DNA of 51,695 bases from Streptomyces rugosispiralis (GTDB lineage Bacteria; Actinomycetota; Actinomycetes; Streptomycetales; Streptomycetaceae): assembly GCF_024505145.1 (NCBI RefSeq), contig NZ_JANIAA010000056.1, positions 1-51,695 on the forward strand, in the 5' to 3' direction. The stretch's first letter is position 1, and every line of letters begins with the position of its first letter. Of this stretch, positions 32,245-40,580 are shown in pieces. The position numbers and the translations under genes are program-made. The notes below the pieces were generated by a model. That model saw only the letters and a program-made list of their open reading frames with translations. It ran no database searches and was not told where the DNA came from.

Positions 32245-33138
32245 CTACCTGCTGAAGCCGTAGTCCATCAGCTTCTTCGCGTCCTTCGTGCGGTTGTCCA
32301 CCGAGGTGGAGGCGAGGACGGTGCCGATCATCGTCTTCCCGCTCCGGGTGGCGGCGAAGACCAGGCAGTACTTGGCCTCCGGACCCGAGCCGGTCTTGAC
32401 ACCGATGGTGCCCGAGTAGCTGCCCAGCAGGTTGTTGGTGTTGGTCCACGACATGTAGCGGTAGCCGCCGTTCTTCGTGGTCACCTTCTGCTTGGTCGAC
32501 TTCGTCTTCACGACCGAACGGAACGTGGAGTACTTCATCGCGTTACTGGCCAGCTTGGTCAGATCGCGCGGCGTCGAGTAGTTGGCGCCGTTCCCGATGC
32601 CGTCGAACGAGTCGAAGTGGGTGTTCGTCAGCCCGAGCGACTTGGCGGTGGTGTTCATCTTGCCGATGAACGACTTCACCCGCGCGGCCCGGGTGGAGCC
32701 GGTGCCGAACTTGTCCGCCAGCGCGTACGCCGCGTCACAGCCGGACGGCAGCATCAGCCCGTACAGCAGCTGGCGGACGGTGACCTTGTCGCCGACGATC
32801 AGCTTGGCCGAGGAGGCCCAGTTGTTGTCGACGATGTAGTCGCTGTACGCCTTCTGGACCGTGACCTTGGCGTCCAGGTTGAGGTTCGGCTGCGCGAGCA
32901 CCACCCGAGCGGTCATGATCTTGGTGGTGGAGCCGGTGGAAAGACGGGTGTCCGCGGCCTTGGTGAACAGGCTCTTCCCCGTGGCGTTGTTCATCACGAA
33001 CCCGCCCTTGGCGGCGATCGTGGGACTTGCGGTCGTCGCGGCCTGCGCGGAGGCGGTGAACGCCCCCGCCGTCAGTACGGCTCCAGCGGTGATCGCGACC
33101 GCGGATACGCGACGTAGACCCTTCATGCCGGTTTTCAA
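32245..33138 (-). CDS. Serine DD-peptidase of the Streptomyces K15 type (family S11)
   Basis: About 297-aa exported penicillin-binding protein that trims or cross-links D-Ala-D-Ala peptides. Active-site motifs: STTK (S70, K73), SGC (S132-G-C134) in place of the usual SxN, and KTG (GVKTGSGPEAKYC). The SGC variant and the wording of LIVGDKVTVRQLLYGLMLPS match the well-known K15 DD-transpeptidase from Streptomyces. No C-terminal PBP5 domain. The signal peptide probably ends at AQA, near residue 33. The start is uncertain: TTG 33138 has GGAG about 10 bases upstream, ATG 33126 has none nearby, and TTG 33153 is also open. Confidence 0.92.
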   Translation of the reverse strand: MKTGMKGLRRVSAVAITAGAVLTAGAFTASAQAATTASPTIAAKGGFVMNNATGKSLFTKAADTRLSTGSTTKIMTARVVLAQPNLNLDAKVTVQKAYSDYIVDNNWASSAKLIVGDKVTVRQLLYGLMLPSGCDAAYALADKFGTGSTRAARVKSFIGKMNTTAKSLGLTNTHFDSFDGIGNGANYSTPRDLTKLASNAMKYSTFRSVVKTKSTKQKVTTKNGGYRYMSWTNTNNLLGSYSGTIGVKTGSGPEAKYCLVFAATRSGKTMIGTVLASTSVDNRTKDAKKLMDYGFSR

Positions 33139-33554
33139 CGTCAATATCTCCAAATGCCCCTGGCCTGCGGCCGCATCACAGGGCCGCTCCCTGATCAGAC
33201 GTCCGAGAGGGTCCGATGGATGTGCCCTCTGCCGAGATTTCCTGGAAATTCCCCCGGGTGCGCCTCCGCGCCGCGGGCGTCGGGCCGGGTAGTGGATCGT
33301 GCCGTGCGGCGCGGGCCCGACGCCCTCGCAGTGCTGGGTGAAGGTGGCGTCCAGCAGCGTGACCGCGCCGGAGGCGGCCGTCTCCAGCTGGTGCGCAAGC
33401 GCACGAGCACTGCCTCTCCGCCGAGGAACGCGAAGGGGGCGAACGGCCTCAACCTAGCGGGCGCGTACGACAGTTTGCAGTCGACCACCGCCACGGCGCC
33501 GCCTCCGGATACCCTGCCTCGCGCACCGAACCCGACGTGCCGAAAGCGCCCACC
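33139..33554. other. 416-bp intergenic stretch: DD-peptidase upstream region and a coding relic
   Basis: This divergent interval contains a perfect palindrome ATTTCC-T-GGAAAT (33237-33249), a possible operator, and a minus-strand coding-like remnant (listed separately). On the plus strand the kinase gene begins at 33555 or at GTG 33537. No complete gene with a start and ribosome site was found. Confidence 0.5.
33283..33396 (-). pseudogene. Coding-like remnant of unknown gene
   Basis: Minus-strand frame reading AHQLETAASGAVTLLDATFT, then QHCEGVGPAPHGTIHYPA. Almost every codon ends in G or C and the text is protein-like, but there is no start codon or ribosome site in frame upstream and no stop before the frame runs into the DD-peptidase leader. 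It looks like the tail of a lost or frameshifted gene. Family not recognised. Confidence 0.3.
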
Positions 33555-34175
33555 ATGACTCCCCAGCACCTCCTTGACCGCGCTCGGCGCCTCGCCGACG
33601 CAGGCACCCGCCGTCTGCTCGGCATCGCCGGACCGCCCGGCGCCGGTAAGACCACCCTCGCCGAGCACCTGGTCGACGCCCTCGGCGCCGACCGGGCCGT
33701 CCTGGTGCCCATGGACGGCTTCCACCTCGCCGACGCCGAGCTGCGCCGGCTCGGCCTGATCGGCCGCAAGGGCGCGCCCGAGACCTTCGATCCGTACGGC
33801 TACACCGCGCTGCTGCGGCGGCTGCGGGCGCCGCGCGCCGAGGAGGTCGTCTACGCGCCGGGGTTCGACCGCGAGCTGGAGCAGCCGGTCGCGGGCACCA
33901 TCCCGGTGGAGCCGGAGATCCCGCTGGTGATCACCGAGGGCAACTATCTGCTCCTCGACGAGGCGCCCTGGCTCCCGGTCCGCGAGCTGCTGGACGAGAC
34001 CTGGTGGGTCGATCTGGACACCGAGGAGCGGGTGCGCCGGCTGGTCGAGCGCCATGAGCGGTTCGGCAAGCCGCACGACGAGGCCGAGCGCTTCGTCCTC
34101 ACTTCCGACGAGGCCAACGCCCGGCTGGTGGCCCCCGGACGGGCCGCCGCCGACTTCGTGGTCAGGGGCCGGTGA
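33555..34175 (+). CDS. P-loop nucleoside/nucleotide kinase family protein
   Basis: 206-aa P-loop kinase related to uridine kinase and type I pantothenate kinase. Walker A is GPPGAGKTT near residue 30. MDGFHLADAELRRLG is the substrate-side signature with its acidic residue, EGNYLLLDE matches the Walker B-like strand, and a lid follows (RRLVERHERFGK). Such proteins in Streptomyces are annotated only as nucleoside/nucleotide kinase family; the true substrate may be a nucleoside, pantothenate or a sugar. ATG at 33555 is preferred to GTG at 33537. Convergent with hemB, separated by a hairpin. Confidence 0.88.
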   Translation: MTPQHLLDRARRLADAGTRRLLGIAGPPGAGKTTLAEHLVDALGADRAVLVPMDGFHLADAELRRLGLIGRKGAPETFDPYGYTALLRRLRAPRAEEVVYAPGFDRELEQPVAGTIPVEPEIPLVITEGNYLLLDEAPWLPVRELLDETWWVDLDTEERVRRLVERHERFGKPHDEAERFVLTSDEANARLVAPGRAAADFVVRGR

Positions 34176-34226
34176 TGACCGGCACGCCCGGTCTCGGGGC
34201 CGTCCGCACCACCCCGTACGACAGCC

Positions 34227-34257
34227 GGGCCGGACGCGGCGGACGCGCGTCCGGCCC
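34227..34257. terminator. Hairpin terminator between kinase gene and hemB
   Basis: GGGCCGGACGCG (34227-34238) pairs perfectly with CGCGTCCGGCCC (34246-34257). A second, weaker hairpin CGAGGGG/CCCCTCG (34266-34288) overlaps the hemB stop. Confidence 0.82.
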
Positions 34258-34276
34258 GTAGAGCACGAGGGGACGG

Positions 34277-35281
34277 CTACTCCCCTCGGTTCAGCCGCTG
34301 CGCGACCTCCGTCGCCCAGTACGTGAGGATCATCCCCGCGCCCGCGCGCCGCACCGAGGTCAGCGTCTCCATGATGGCGCGGTCGCGGTCGATCCAGCCG
34401 TTGGCCGCGGCCGCCTCGACCATCGCGTACTCACCGGAGATCTGGTACGCGGCCACCGGCACGTCCACGGCGTCGGCGATCCGGCGCAGGATGTCCAGGT
34501 ACGGCAGGGCCGGCTTGACCATGACCATGTCCGCGCCCTCGGCCAGGTCCAGCTCCAGCTCGCGCAGCGACTCACGGGCGTTGGCCGGGTCCTGCTGGTA
34601 GGTCTTGCGGTCGCCCTTCAGCGAGGAGCCCACCGCCTCGCGGAACGGGCCGTAGAAGGCGGAGGCGTACTTCGCGGTGTAGGCGAGGATCGAGATGTCC
34701 TGGTGCCCGGCGCCGTCCAGCGCCTCGCGGACCACCCGGACCTGCCCGTCCATCATCCCGCTGGGGCCCACCGCGTGGACGCCCGCGTCGGCCTGGGCGC
34801 GGGCCATCTCCGCGTACCGCTCCAGCGTGGCGTCGTTGTCGATCCGGCCCTCGGCGTCCAGGACGCCGCAGTGGCCGTGGTCGGTGTGCTCGTCCAGACA
34901 GAGGTCGGACATGATCACGAGGTCGTCGCCGACCTCCGCGCGCACATCGCGGATCGCCACCTGGAGGATCCCGTCCGGGTCCGTGCCGGGGGTGCCGACC
35001 GCGTCCTTCTTGGACTCCTCCGGCACCCCGAAGAGCATGATCCCGCCGATCCCCGCGGCGACCGCCTCGGCCGCCGCCTTCCGCAGCGTGTCCCGGGTGT
35101 GCTGGACCACGCCCGGCATCGACTGCAGCGGCACCGGCTCGGTCACGCCCTCGCGGACGAACGCGGGCAGGATCAGCTCGGCCGGGTGCAGCCGGGTCTC
35201 CGCGACCATGCGCCGCATCGCGGGCGTGGTGCGCAGCCGGCGCGGCCGGGTGCCGGGGAAGCTGCCGTTCGAGATGGTCAA
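34277..35281 (-). CDS. hemB: Porphobilinogen synthase (5-aminolevulinate dehydratase) HemB
   Basis: 334-aa enzyme that condenses two 5-aminolevulinate molecules to porphobilinogen. The two active-site lysines are K204 (YTAKYASAFYGPF) and K256 (VKPALPYLD). The metal site reads DLCLDEHTDHGHCG: the middle Cys of the three-Cys zinc site is Asp, leaving two Cys. The start is TTG 35281, 7 bases after GGAGGG, overlapping the hemD stop by four bases (TTGA). Last gene of rex-hemA-hemC-hemD-hemB, so its translation probably depends on hemD. Confidence 0.96.
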   Translation of the reverse strand: MTISNGSFPGTRPRRLRTTPAMRRMVAETRLHPAELILPAFVREGVTEPVPLQSMPGVVQHTRDTLRKAAAEAVAAGIGGIMLFGVPEESKKDAVGTPGTDPDGILQVAIRDVRAEVGDDLVIMSDLCLDEHTDHGHCGVLDAEGRIDNDATLERYAEMARAQADAGVHAVGPSGMMDGQVRVVREALDGAGHQDISILAYTAKYASAFYGPFREAVGSSLKGDRKTYQQDPANARESLRELELDLAEGADMVMVKPALPYLDILRRIADAVDVPVAAYQISGEYAMVEAAAANGWIDRDRAIMETLTSVRRAGAGMILTYWATEVAQRLNRGE

Positions 35282-36942
35282 GAGCGTGCCCTCCTTCGCG
35301 AACCAGGCCGTCGCTCGCTCGGGCGGGTGACCGGCTCCCCGGCCTCGATCGCGGCCTGCCGCCGCGCCGCCCCGAAGTCCGCGAGCGCCTCGGCCAGCTT
35401 GAGCACCGAGGGCTCGGGCGACAGCACATCCACCCGCAGTCCGTGCTCCTCCGCGGTCTTCGCGGTGGCCGGGCCGATACAGGCGATGACAGTGACATTG
35501 TGCGGCTTGCCCGCGATGCCGACGAGGTTCCGCACGGTGGACGACGAGGTGAAGAGCACCGCGTCGAACCCGCCGCCCTTGATGGCCTCACGGGTCTCGG
35601 CCGGCGGCGGCGAGGCGCGCACGGTGCGGTACGCGGTCACGTCGTCGACCTCCCAGCCCAGCTCGATCAGCCCGGCGACCAGGGTCTCGGTGGCGATGTC
35701 GGCGCGCGGCAGGAACACCCGGTCGATCGGGTCGAAGACCGGGTCGTACGGCGGCCAGTCCTCCAGCAGCCCGGCCGCGGACTGCTCACCGCTGGGCACC
35801 AGATCCGGCTTCACCCCGAAGTCGATCAGGGACCTCGCGGTCTGCTCGCCCACCGCCGCGACCTTGATCCCGGCGAACGCGCGGGCGTCGAGCCCGTACT
35901 CCTCGAACTTCTCGCGCACCGCCTTGACCGCGTTGACCGAGGTGAAGGCGATCCACTCATAGCGGCCGGTGACCAGGCCCTTGACCGCGCGCTCCATCTG
36001 CTGCGGGGTGCGCGGCGGCTCCACGGCGATGGTCGGCACCTCGCTCGGCACCGCGCCGTAGCCGCGCAGCTGATCGGAGAGCGAGGCGGCCTGCTCCTTG
36101 GTGCGCGGCACCAGGACCTTCCAGCCGAACAGCGGCTTGGACTCGAACCATGACAGCTGATCGCGCCGGCCGGCCGCGCTCTGCTCGCCGACCACGGCTA
36201 TGACCGGCTGGGCGCCCTGCGGCGACGGCAGCACCTTGGCCGCCTTCAGCACCTGGGCGATGGTTCCCAGCGTCGCGGTCCAGGTCCGCTGGCGGGTGGT
36301 GGTGCCCGCGACGGTGACGGTGAGCGGGGTGTCCGGCTTGCGGCCCGCGGTCACCAGCTCGCCCGCGGCGGCGGCCACCGTCTCCAGGGTCGCGGAGACC
36401 ACGGCGGTCGCGTCGGAGGAGCCGATCTCGCTCCAGCAGCGCTCGTCGGCGCTCAGGGCGTCCACGAAGCGCACATCCGCGCTGTGGGCGTCCCGCAGCG
36501 GCACCCCCGCGTACGCGGGCACGCCCACCGCGGCGGCCACACCGGGCACCACCTCGAAGACGATGCCCTCGGCGGCGCAGGCCAGCATCTCGTCGGCGGC
36601 GTATCCGTCGAGGCCGGGGTCGCCCACGACCGCGCGCACGACCCGCTTGCCGCCGCGCGCGGCCGTCATGACAAGATTGGCGCTGTCCCTGAGTACCGGG
36701 ACGGTGGCGGTGCCTGACGACCCGTCGGCATCCGCCTGCCGCGGCGCGCCCTGAGCGTCCGCGGCCACGCCCGGCCTGACGTGCGTGCGCACCACGTCGA
36801 GCACTTGAGGATCGGCGATCAACACGTCCGCGGCGGCGAGTGCCTCCACGGCGCGCAAGGTCAGCAGGCCCGGATCTCCGGGGCCCGCACCGAGGAAGGT
36901 GACGTGTCCGCAGCCGGGGTGATTCGGGGCGTTGGGGTTCAA
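35278..36942 (-). CDS. hemD: Fusion: degenerate uroporphyrinogen C-methyltransferase domain + uroporphyrinogen-III synthase (HemD)
   Basis: 554 aa. Residues about 10-250 have the tetrapyrrole methylase fold, opening VTFLGAGPGDPGLLTLRAVE. The normally conserved GDPFxFGRGGEE loop has become VVGDPGLDGYAADEM, so SAM methylation activity is doubtful. Residues about 275-525 are HemD: GWKVLVPRTKEQA, AFTSVNAVKAVREKF and DAVLFTSSSTVRNL. HemD closes hydroxymethylbilane with inversion of ring D to give uroporphyrinogen III. TTG at 36942 overlaps the hemC stop by four bases; the 3' end overlaps the hemB start likewise. This fused arrangement is usual in Streptomyces. Confidence 0.94.
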   Translation of the reverse strand: MNPNAPNHPGCGHVTFLGAGPGDPGLLTLRAVEALAAADVLIADPQVLDVVRTHVRPGVAADAQGAPRQADADGSSGTATVPVLRDSANLVMTAARGGKRVVRAVVGDPGLDGYAADEMLACAAEGIVFEVVPGVAAAVGVPAYAGVPLRDAHSADVRFVDALSADERCWSEIGSSDATAVVSATLETVAAAAGELVTAGRKPDTPLTVTVAGTTTRQRTWTATLGTIAQVLKAAKVLPSPQGAQPVIAVVGEQSAAGRRDQLSWFESKPLFGWKVLVPRTKEQAASLSDQLRGYGAVPSEVPTIAVEPPRTPQQMERAVKGLVTGRYEWIAFTSVNAVKAVREKFEEYGLDARAFAGIKVAAVGEQTARSLIDFGVKPDLVPSGEQSAAGLLEDWPPYDPVFDPIDRVFLPRADIATETLVAGLIELGWEVDDVTAYRTVRASPPPAETREAIKGGGFDAVLFTSSSTVRNLVGIAGKPHNVTVIACIGPATAKTAEEHGLRVDVLSPEPSVLKLAEALADFGAARRQAAIEAGEPVTRPSERRPGSRRRARS

Positions 36943-37928
36943 AGTGCTCGCTCCCCCATAAGACCGGCCGCACCCTTGGCGAGCATCTCGGCAGCGAGTA
37001 CGCGACCGAGGTCCGCGGCCTCACTGGGCGATGCGGGTACGGGACCGGTGGTGGACAGCTGCACCAGCGTCGTGCCGTCGAGCGTGCCGACGACGCCGCG
37101 CAGGCGCATTTCGGTGACAGCCTGACCGTCGCCCAACAGGTCGGCCAACGCACCCACGGGTGCGCTGCAGCCGGCCTCCAGGGCGGCGAGCAGGGATCGC
37201 TCGGCGGTCACGGCGACCCGTGTGGACGGGTCGTCGATCTCGGCGAGCCGGGCAGTGAGCGCCACGCTGGACGCGGCGCATTCCACTGCCAGGGCCCCCT
37301 GGCCGGGGGCGGGCAAAACATGGTCGACATCGAGCAGCTCGGTCGCCTCGCCGCTCCGTCCCAGACGGATCAGACCGGCGGCGGCGAGCACCACGGCGTC
37401 CAGCCGTCCCGAGCGGACGTAGCCGATACGGGTGTCGACATTGCCACGTATCGGCACGGTCTCGATGTCGAGGCCGAGGGAGCGGGCCCACGCGTTGAGC
37501 TGGGCCGCGCGGCGCGGGGATCCGGTGCCTATCCGGGCCCCCGGCGGAAGCTGGGCGAAGGTGAGCCCGTCGCGGGCGATCAGCGCGTCGCGCGGGTCCT
37601 CGCGGCGCGGGACCGCGGCCAGCTCCAGCCCCTCCGGCTCCGCGGTGGGAAGGTCCTTCAGCGAGTGCACGGCCAGGTCGATCTCGCCCCTGAGCAGCGC
37701 CTCGCGCAGCGCCGAGACGAAGACACCGGCACCGCCGATCTGTGCCAGGTGCTCCCGAGAGGTGTCGCCGTACGTGGTGATCTCGACGAGCTCGACGGGG
37801 CGCCCGGTGACCTCGCGGACCAGGTCCGCGACCAGACCGGACTGGGCCATGGCGAGCGCGCTGCGGCGAGTGCCCAGGCGCAGCGGCGGAGCGCCGCCGG
37901 AGGCGGCGGGTGAGGGGGTGGGGTTCAT
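36939..37928 (-). CDS. hemC: Hydroxymethylbilane synthase (porphobilinogen deaminase) HemC
   Basis: 329-aa enzyme that polymerises four porphobilinogen units to hydroxymethylbilane. Family signatures: LRLGTRRSALAMAQSG at the N-terminus, VHSLKDLPT, GTGSPRRAAQL, and C254 in LEAGCSAPVGA, which carries the dipyrromethane cofactor. Length is typical. ATG at 37928 overlaps the hemA stop by four bases (ATGA), and its own end overlaps hemD, so the enzyme set is translationally linked. A short Pro/Ala-rich N-terminal extension precedes the core. Confidence 0.97.
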   Translation of the reverse strand: MNPTPSPAASGGAPPLRLGTRRSALAMAQSGLVADLVREVTGRPVELVEITTYGDTSREHLAQIGGAGVFVSALREALLRGEIDLAVHSLKDLPTAEPEGLELAAVPRREDPRDALIARDGLTFAQLPPGARIGTGSPRRAAQLNAWARSLGLDIETVPIRGNVDTRIGYVRSGRLDAVVLAAAGLIRLGRSGEATELLDVDHVLPAPGQGALAVECAASSVALTARLAEIDDPSTRVAVTAERSLLAALEAGCSAPVGALADLLGDGQAVTEMRLRGVVGTLDGTTLVQLSTTGPVPASPSEAADLGRVLAAEMLAKGAAGLMGERAL

Positions 37929-39433
37929 GCCCGGCCTCCCTTCGGGTCGTTCGGTTCGGCGGAGCGGGCCGAGCCGTCCGCGCGGCTGACGGCCGCGACC
38001 GCCTGCGGATCGAGGTCGAAGAGCTCCCGCAGCGCGTCCGCGTAACCGGCGCCTCCCGGAGTGCTCGCGAGCTGCTTGACCCGCACGGTGGGCGCGTGCA
38101 GCAGCTTGTCGACGACCCGCCGCACGGTCTGCGTGATCTCGGCCCGCTGCTTGTCGTCCAGATCGGGAAGTCGCCCGTCGAGGCGGGCGATCTCACTGGC
38201 GACGACGTCCGCCGCCATGGTACGCAGCGCGACCACCGTCGGGGTGATGTGCGCGGCGCGCTGGGCCGCCCCGAAGGCGGCCACCTCCTCGGAGACGATG
38301 GCCCGCACCTTGTCCACGTCGGCGGCCATCGCCCCGGCGGACGAGCCCGGCGCGCCGGACGGCTCGGCGGCCGCCTCGGCGAGGGACTCGATGTCGACCA
38401 GGTGCAGCCCCTCGATCCGGTGCGCCGCCGCGTCTATGTCGCGCGGCATCGCCAGGTCGAGCAGCGAGACATCCGCCCCGGCGGGGTGCGCCCCGGGCGG
38501 ACAGGCCGCGCGCTGGGCGAGCGCGGTGCGCAGCTCGGCGGCGGTCAGGACCAGCCCGGTCGCGCCCGTACAGGACACGACGATGTCGGCGTGCGGCAGC
38601 TCGGCGGACACCCGGTCCCGGGGCACGGCGCGGGCCACCAGAGCCTCGCGCAACGTTTCCGCACCGGTGTCCGCGCCGGTGTCCGCACCGGGCGAGCTGT
38701 CCTCGGCAGGGGCGATCGCGACCGGGGTGGCGGCGTGCTGCTGGGCCAGCGACTCGGCCAGGCGCAGCGCCCGCTCCAACGTCCTGTTGGCGATCACCAG
38801 TTCTGATACACCGGCACGCGCGAGCGTCGCGGCGGCCAGCGAGGACATCGAACCGGCGCCGATCACCAGGGCGCGCTTGCCCCGGGCCCACTCCGCCACC
38901 GGCGCGCCCTGGGCGAGCTGCTCCAGGCCGAAGGTGACCAGCGACTGGCCCGCCCGGTCGATCCCGGTCTCGCTGTGGGCCCGCTTGCCGACCCGCAGCG
39001 CCTGCTGGAAGAGATCGTTCAGCAGCCGCCCGGCGGTGTGCAGCTCCTGCCCGAGCGCCAGCGCGTCCTTGATCTGGCCGAGGATCTGGCCCTCGCCCAC
39101 GACCATCGAGTCCAGCCCGCAGGCCACCGAGAACAGGTGGTGGACGGCCCGGTCCTCGTAGTGGACGTAGAGGTACGGGGTGAGCTCGTCCAGTCCGACG
39201 CCGGTGTGCTGGGCGAGCAGCGTGGACAGCTCGGCGACCCCGGCGTGGAACTTGTCCACGTCGGCGTAGAGCTCGATGCGGTTGCAGGTGGCCAGCACCG
39301 CGGCCTCGGTGGCGGGCTCGGCGGCGAGGGTGTCCTGCACCAGCTTCGCCTGCTCGTCCCCCACCAGGGCGGCGCGCTCCAGCACGCTCACGGGCGCGCT
39401 GCGGTGACTCAGTCCGACGACAAGGAGACTCAT
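37925..39433 (-). CDS. hemA: Glutamyl-tRNA reductase HemA
   Basis: 502-aa NADPH-dependent enzyme, first step of the C5 tetrapyrrole pathway: glutamyl-tRNA(Glu) to glutamate-1-semialdehyde, which HemL (encoded at 12.6 kb) then converts. Catalytic C50 lies in LATCNRIELYA; GEGQILGQIKDAL and the nucleotide-binding VIGAGSMSSLAA follow, and a C-terminal dimerisation domain ends the protein. A Streptomyces-type insert near residue 255 holds a GADTGADTGAET tandem duplication (repeated GTGTCCGCGCCG near 38675). ATG overlaps the rex stop by four bases. Confidence 0.97.
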   Translation of the reverse strand: MSLLVVGLSHRSAPVSVLERAALVGDEQAKLVQDTLAAEPATEAAVLATCNRIELYADVDKFHAGVAELSTLLAQHTGVGLDELTPYLYVHYEDRAVHHLFSVACGLDSMVVGEGQILGQIKDALALGQELHTAGRLLNDLFQQALRVGKRAHSETGIDRAGQSLVTFGLEQLAQGAPVAEWARGKRALVIGAGSMSSLAAATLARAGVSELVIANRTLERALRLAESLAQQHAATPVAIAPAEDSSPGADTGADTGAETLREALVARAVPRDRVSAELPHADIVVSCTGATGLVLTAAELRTALAQRAACPPGAHPAGADVSLLDLAMPRDIDAAAHRIEGLHLVDIESLAEAAAEPSGAPGSSAGAMAADVDKVRAIVSEEVAAFGAAQRAAHITPTVVALRTMAADVVASEIARLDGRLPDLDDKQRAEITQTVRRVVDKLLHAPTVRVKQLASTPGGAGYADALRELFDLDPQAVAAVSRADGSARSAEPNDPKGGRA

Positions 39434-40230
39434 GCGGGCATCACGGCGGGCACGTCCCCGTCAGGTCCTTGCCGTCCGCTGTCGGCGCCGGGGGCGCCGG
39501 GGGGCGCGCGATGGGGCACGGGCGGCGGCGGAACCGCCCCCGCGGCTTCCTCGGGGGCGCCGACCTCCTCGCCCGCCTTGCGCTGCTCGTGGAAGGCGAG
39601 GATCTGCAGCTCGATCGAGAGATCGACCTTGCGCACGTCCACCCCGTCCGGAACGGACAGCACGGTGGGCGCGAAGTTGAGGATCGAGGTGATCCCGGCG
39701 GCCACCAGCCGGTCGCAGACCTGCTGGGCCGCGCCCGCCGGGGTGGCGATGACGCCGATCGAGACGCCGTTGTCCGTGATGATCTTCTCGAGCTCGTCGG
39801 TGTGCTGCACCGGGATGCCCGCGACCGGCTTCCCGGCCATCGCGGGGTCGGCGTCGATCAGCGCGGCGACCCGGAAGCCACGGGAGGCGAAGCCGCCGTA
39901 GTTGGCGAGCGCGGCGCCGAGGTTACCGATACCGACGATCACAACCGGCCAGTCCTGGGTGAGCCCGAGCTCCCGCGAGATCTGGTAGACGAGGTACTCG
40001 ACGTCGTAGCCCACACCGCGGGTGCCGTACGAACCGAGATAGGAGAAGTCCTTGCGCAGCTTGGCCGAATTGACGCCGGCCGCGGTGGCCAGCTCCTCCG
40101 AGGACACTGTGGGCACCGAACGCTCGGAGAGAGCGGTCAGCGCACGCAGATACAGCGGTAGCCGGGCGACGGTGGCCTCGGGGATCCCTCGGCTGCGGGT
40201 CGCCGGTCGGTGAGTTCGGCCAGTTGCCAC
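39430..40230 (-). CDS. rex: Redox-sensing transcriptional repressor Rex
   Basis: 266-aa repressor that senses the NADH/NAD+ ratio: it binds operators when NADH is low and leaves them when NADH rises under oxygen limitation. N-terminal winged helix (SSEELATAAGVNSAKLRKDF) followed by a Rossmann domain (VVIVGIGNLGAALANYGGF). The C-terminal tail (about 45 residues) is Pro/Gly-rich and variable. GTG at 40230 has AGGAG four bases upstream; an open frame to 40455 is discarded. First gene of the operon with hemA, hemC, hemD and hemB. A Rex operator lies in its own promoter, so the operon is autoregulated. Confidence 0.97.
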   Translation of the reverse strand: MATGRTHRPATRSRGIPEATVARLPLYLRALTALSERSVPTVSSEELATAAGVNSAKLRKDFSYLGSYGTRGVGYDVEYLVYQISRELGLTQDWPVVIVGIGNLGAALANYGGFASRGFRVAALIDADPAMAGKPVAGIPVQHTDELEKIITDNGVSIGVIATPAGAAQQVCDRLVAAGITSILNFAPTVLSVPDGVDVRKVDLSIELQILAFHEQRKAGEEVGAPEEAAGAVPPPPVPHRAPPGAPGADSGRQGPDGDVPAVMPA

Positions 40231-40295
40231 GGTGCTCCTGCGGGTAGAGCGAGGCTGCGGGCGGCCGGGTGTTTCATGACCGCCCCATCGACAGC

Positions 40296-40324
40296 AGGCT
40301 ATGTCTTTGTGAACGCGTGCACAA
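40296..40324 (-). promoter_or_regulatory. Candidate rex-hem promoter
   Basis: On the minus strand TTGTGC (40319-40324), a 17-bp spacer, then TAGCCT (40296-40301). The Rex operator covers the -35 box and most of the spacer, which explains repression by occlusion. The transcript start would fall about 55-60 bp before the rex GTG. Confidence 0.55.
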
Positions 40325-40326
40325 AG
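40305..40326. promoter_or_regulatory. Rex operator (ROP)
   Basis: 22-bp palindrome with one mismatched pair; core TGTGAACGCGTGCACA (40308-40323) against the known Rex consensus TGTGAAC-N3-TTCACA type. Flanking CTTTG/CAAAG extends the symmetry. It overlaps the predicted rex promoter. Rex control of rex-hemA-hemC-hemD is established in S. coelicolor. Confidence 0.9.
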
Positions 40327-40351
40327 ATGGTGTCCGCTTTGTCCGAGCAAA

Positions 40352-40365
40352 GTGACCGGTGTCAC
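40352..40365. promoter_or_regulatory. Candidate Crp-type site GTG-N6-GNCAC
   Basis: GTGACCGGTGTCAC fits both the GTGA-N6-TCAC layout of the CRP/FNR family and the looser GTG-N6-GNCAC motif reported for Streptomyces Crp. It lies 26 bp upstream of the Rex operator in the interval between rex and the divergent glutaredoxin-like gene. Confidence 0.35.
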
Positions 40366-40580
40366 GCGCCTTATCGAGCCAGCCGCGGAACCACTACCTG
40401 CGTCGCACCGTTCCCCGCGGGCTCGCCCGCCCCGCTGGGCCGCCGACGGGAGCACAGGCCCTCACTCCTCACCTTTTACCCCCGGACAGCAACAAAACGC
40501 CCACGATCGTAATCGACCGAGAGCCCACTTCCGAACTCGTCGGGAGCCGCTCGCCCACGGGGGCGGGCACACTTGTGGCC

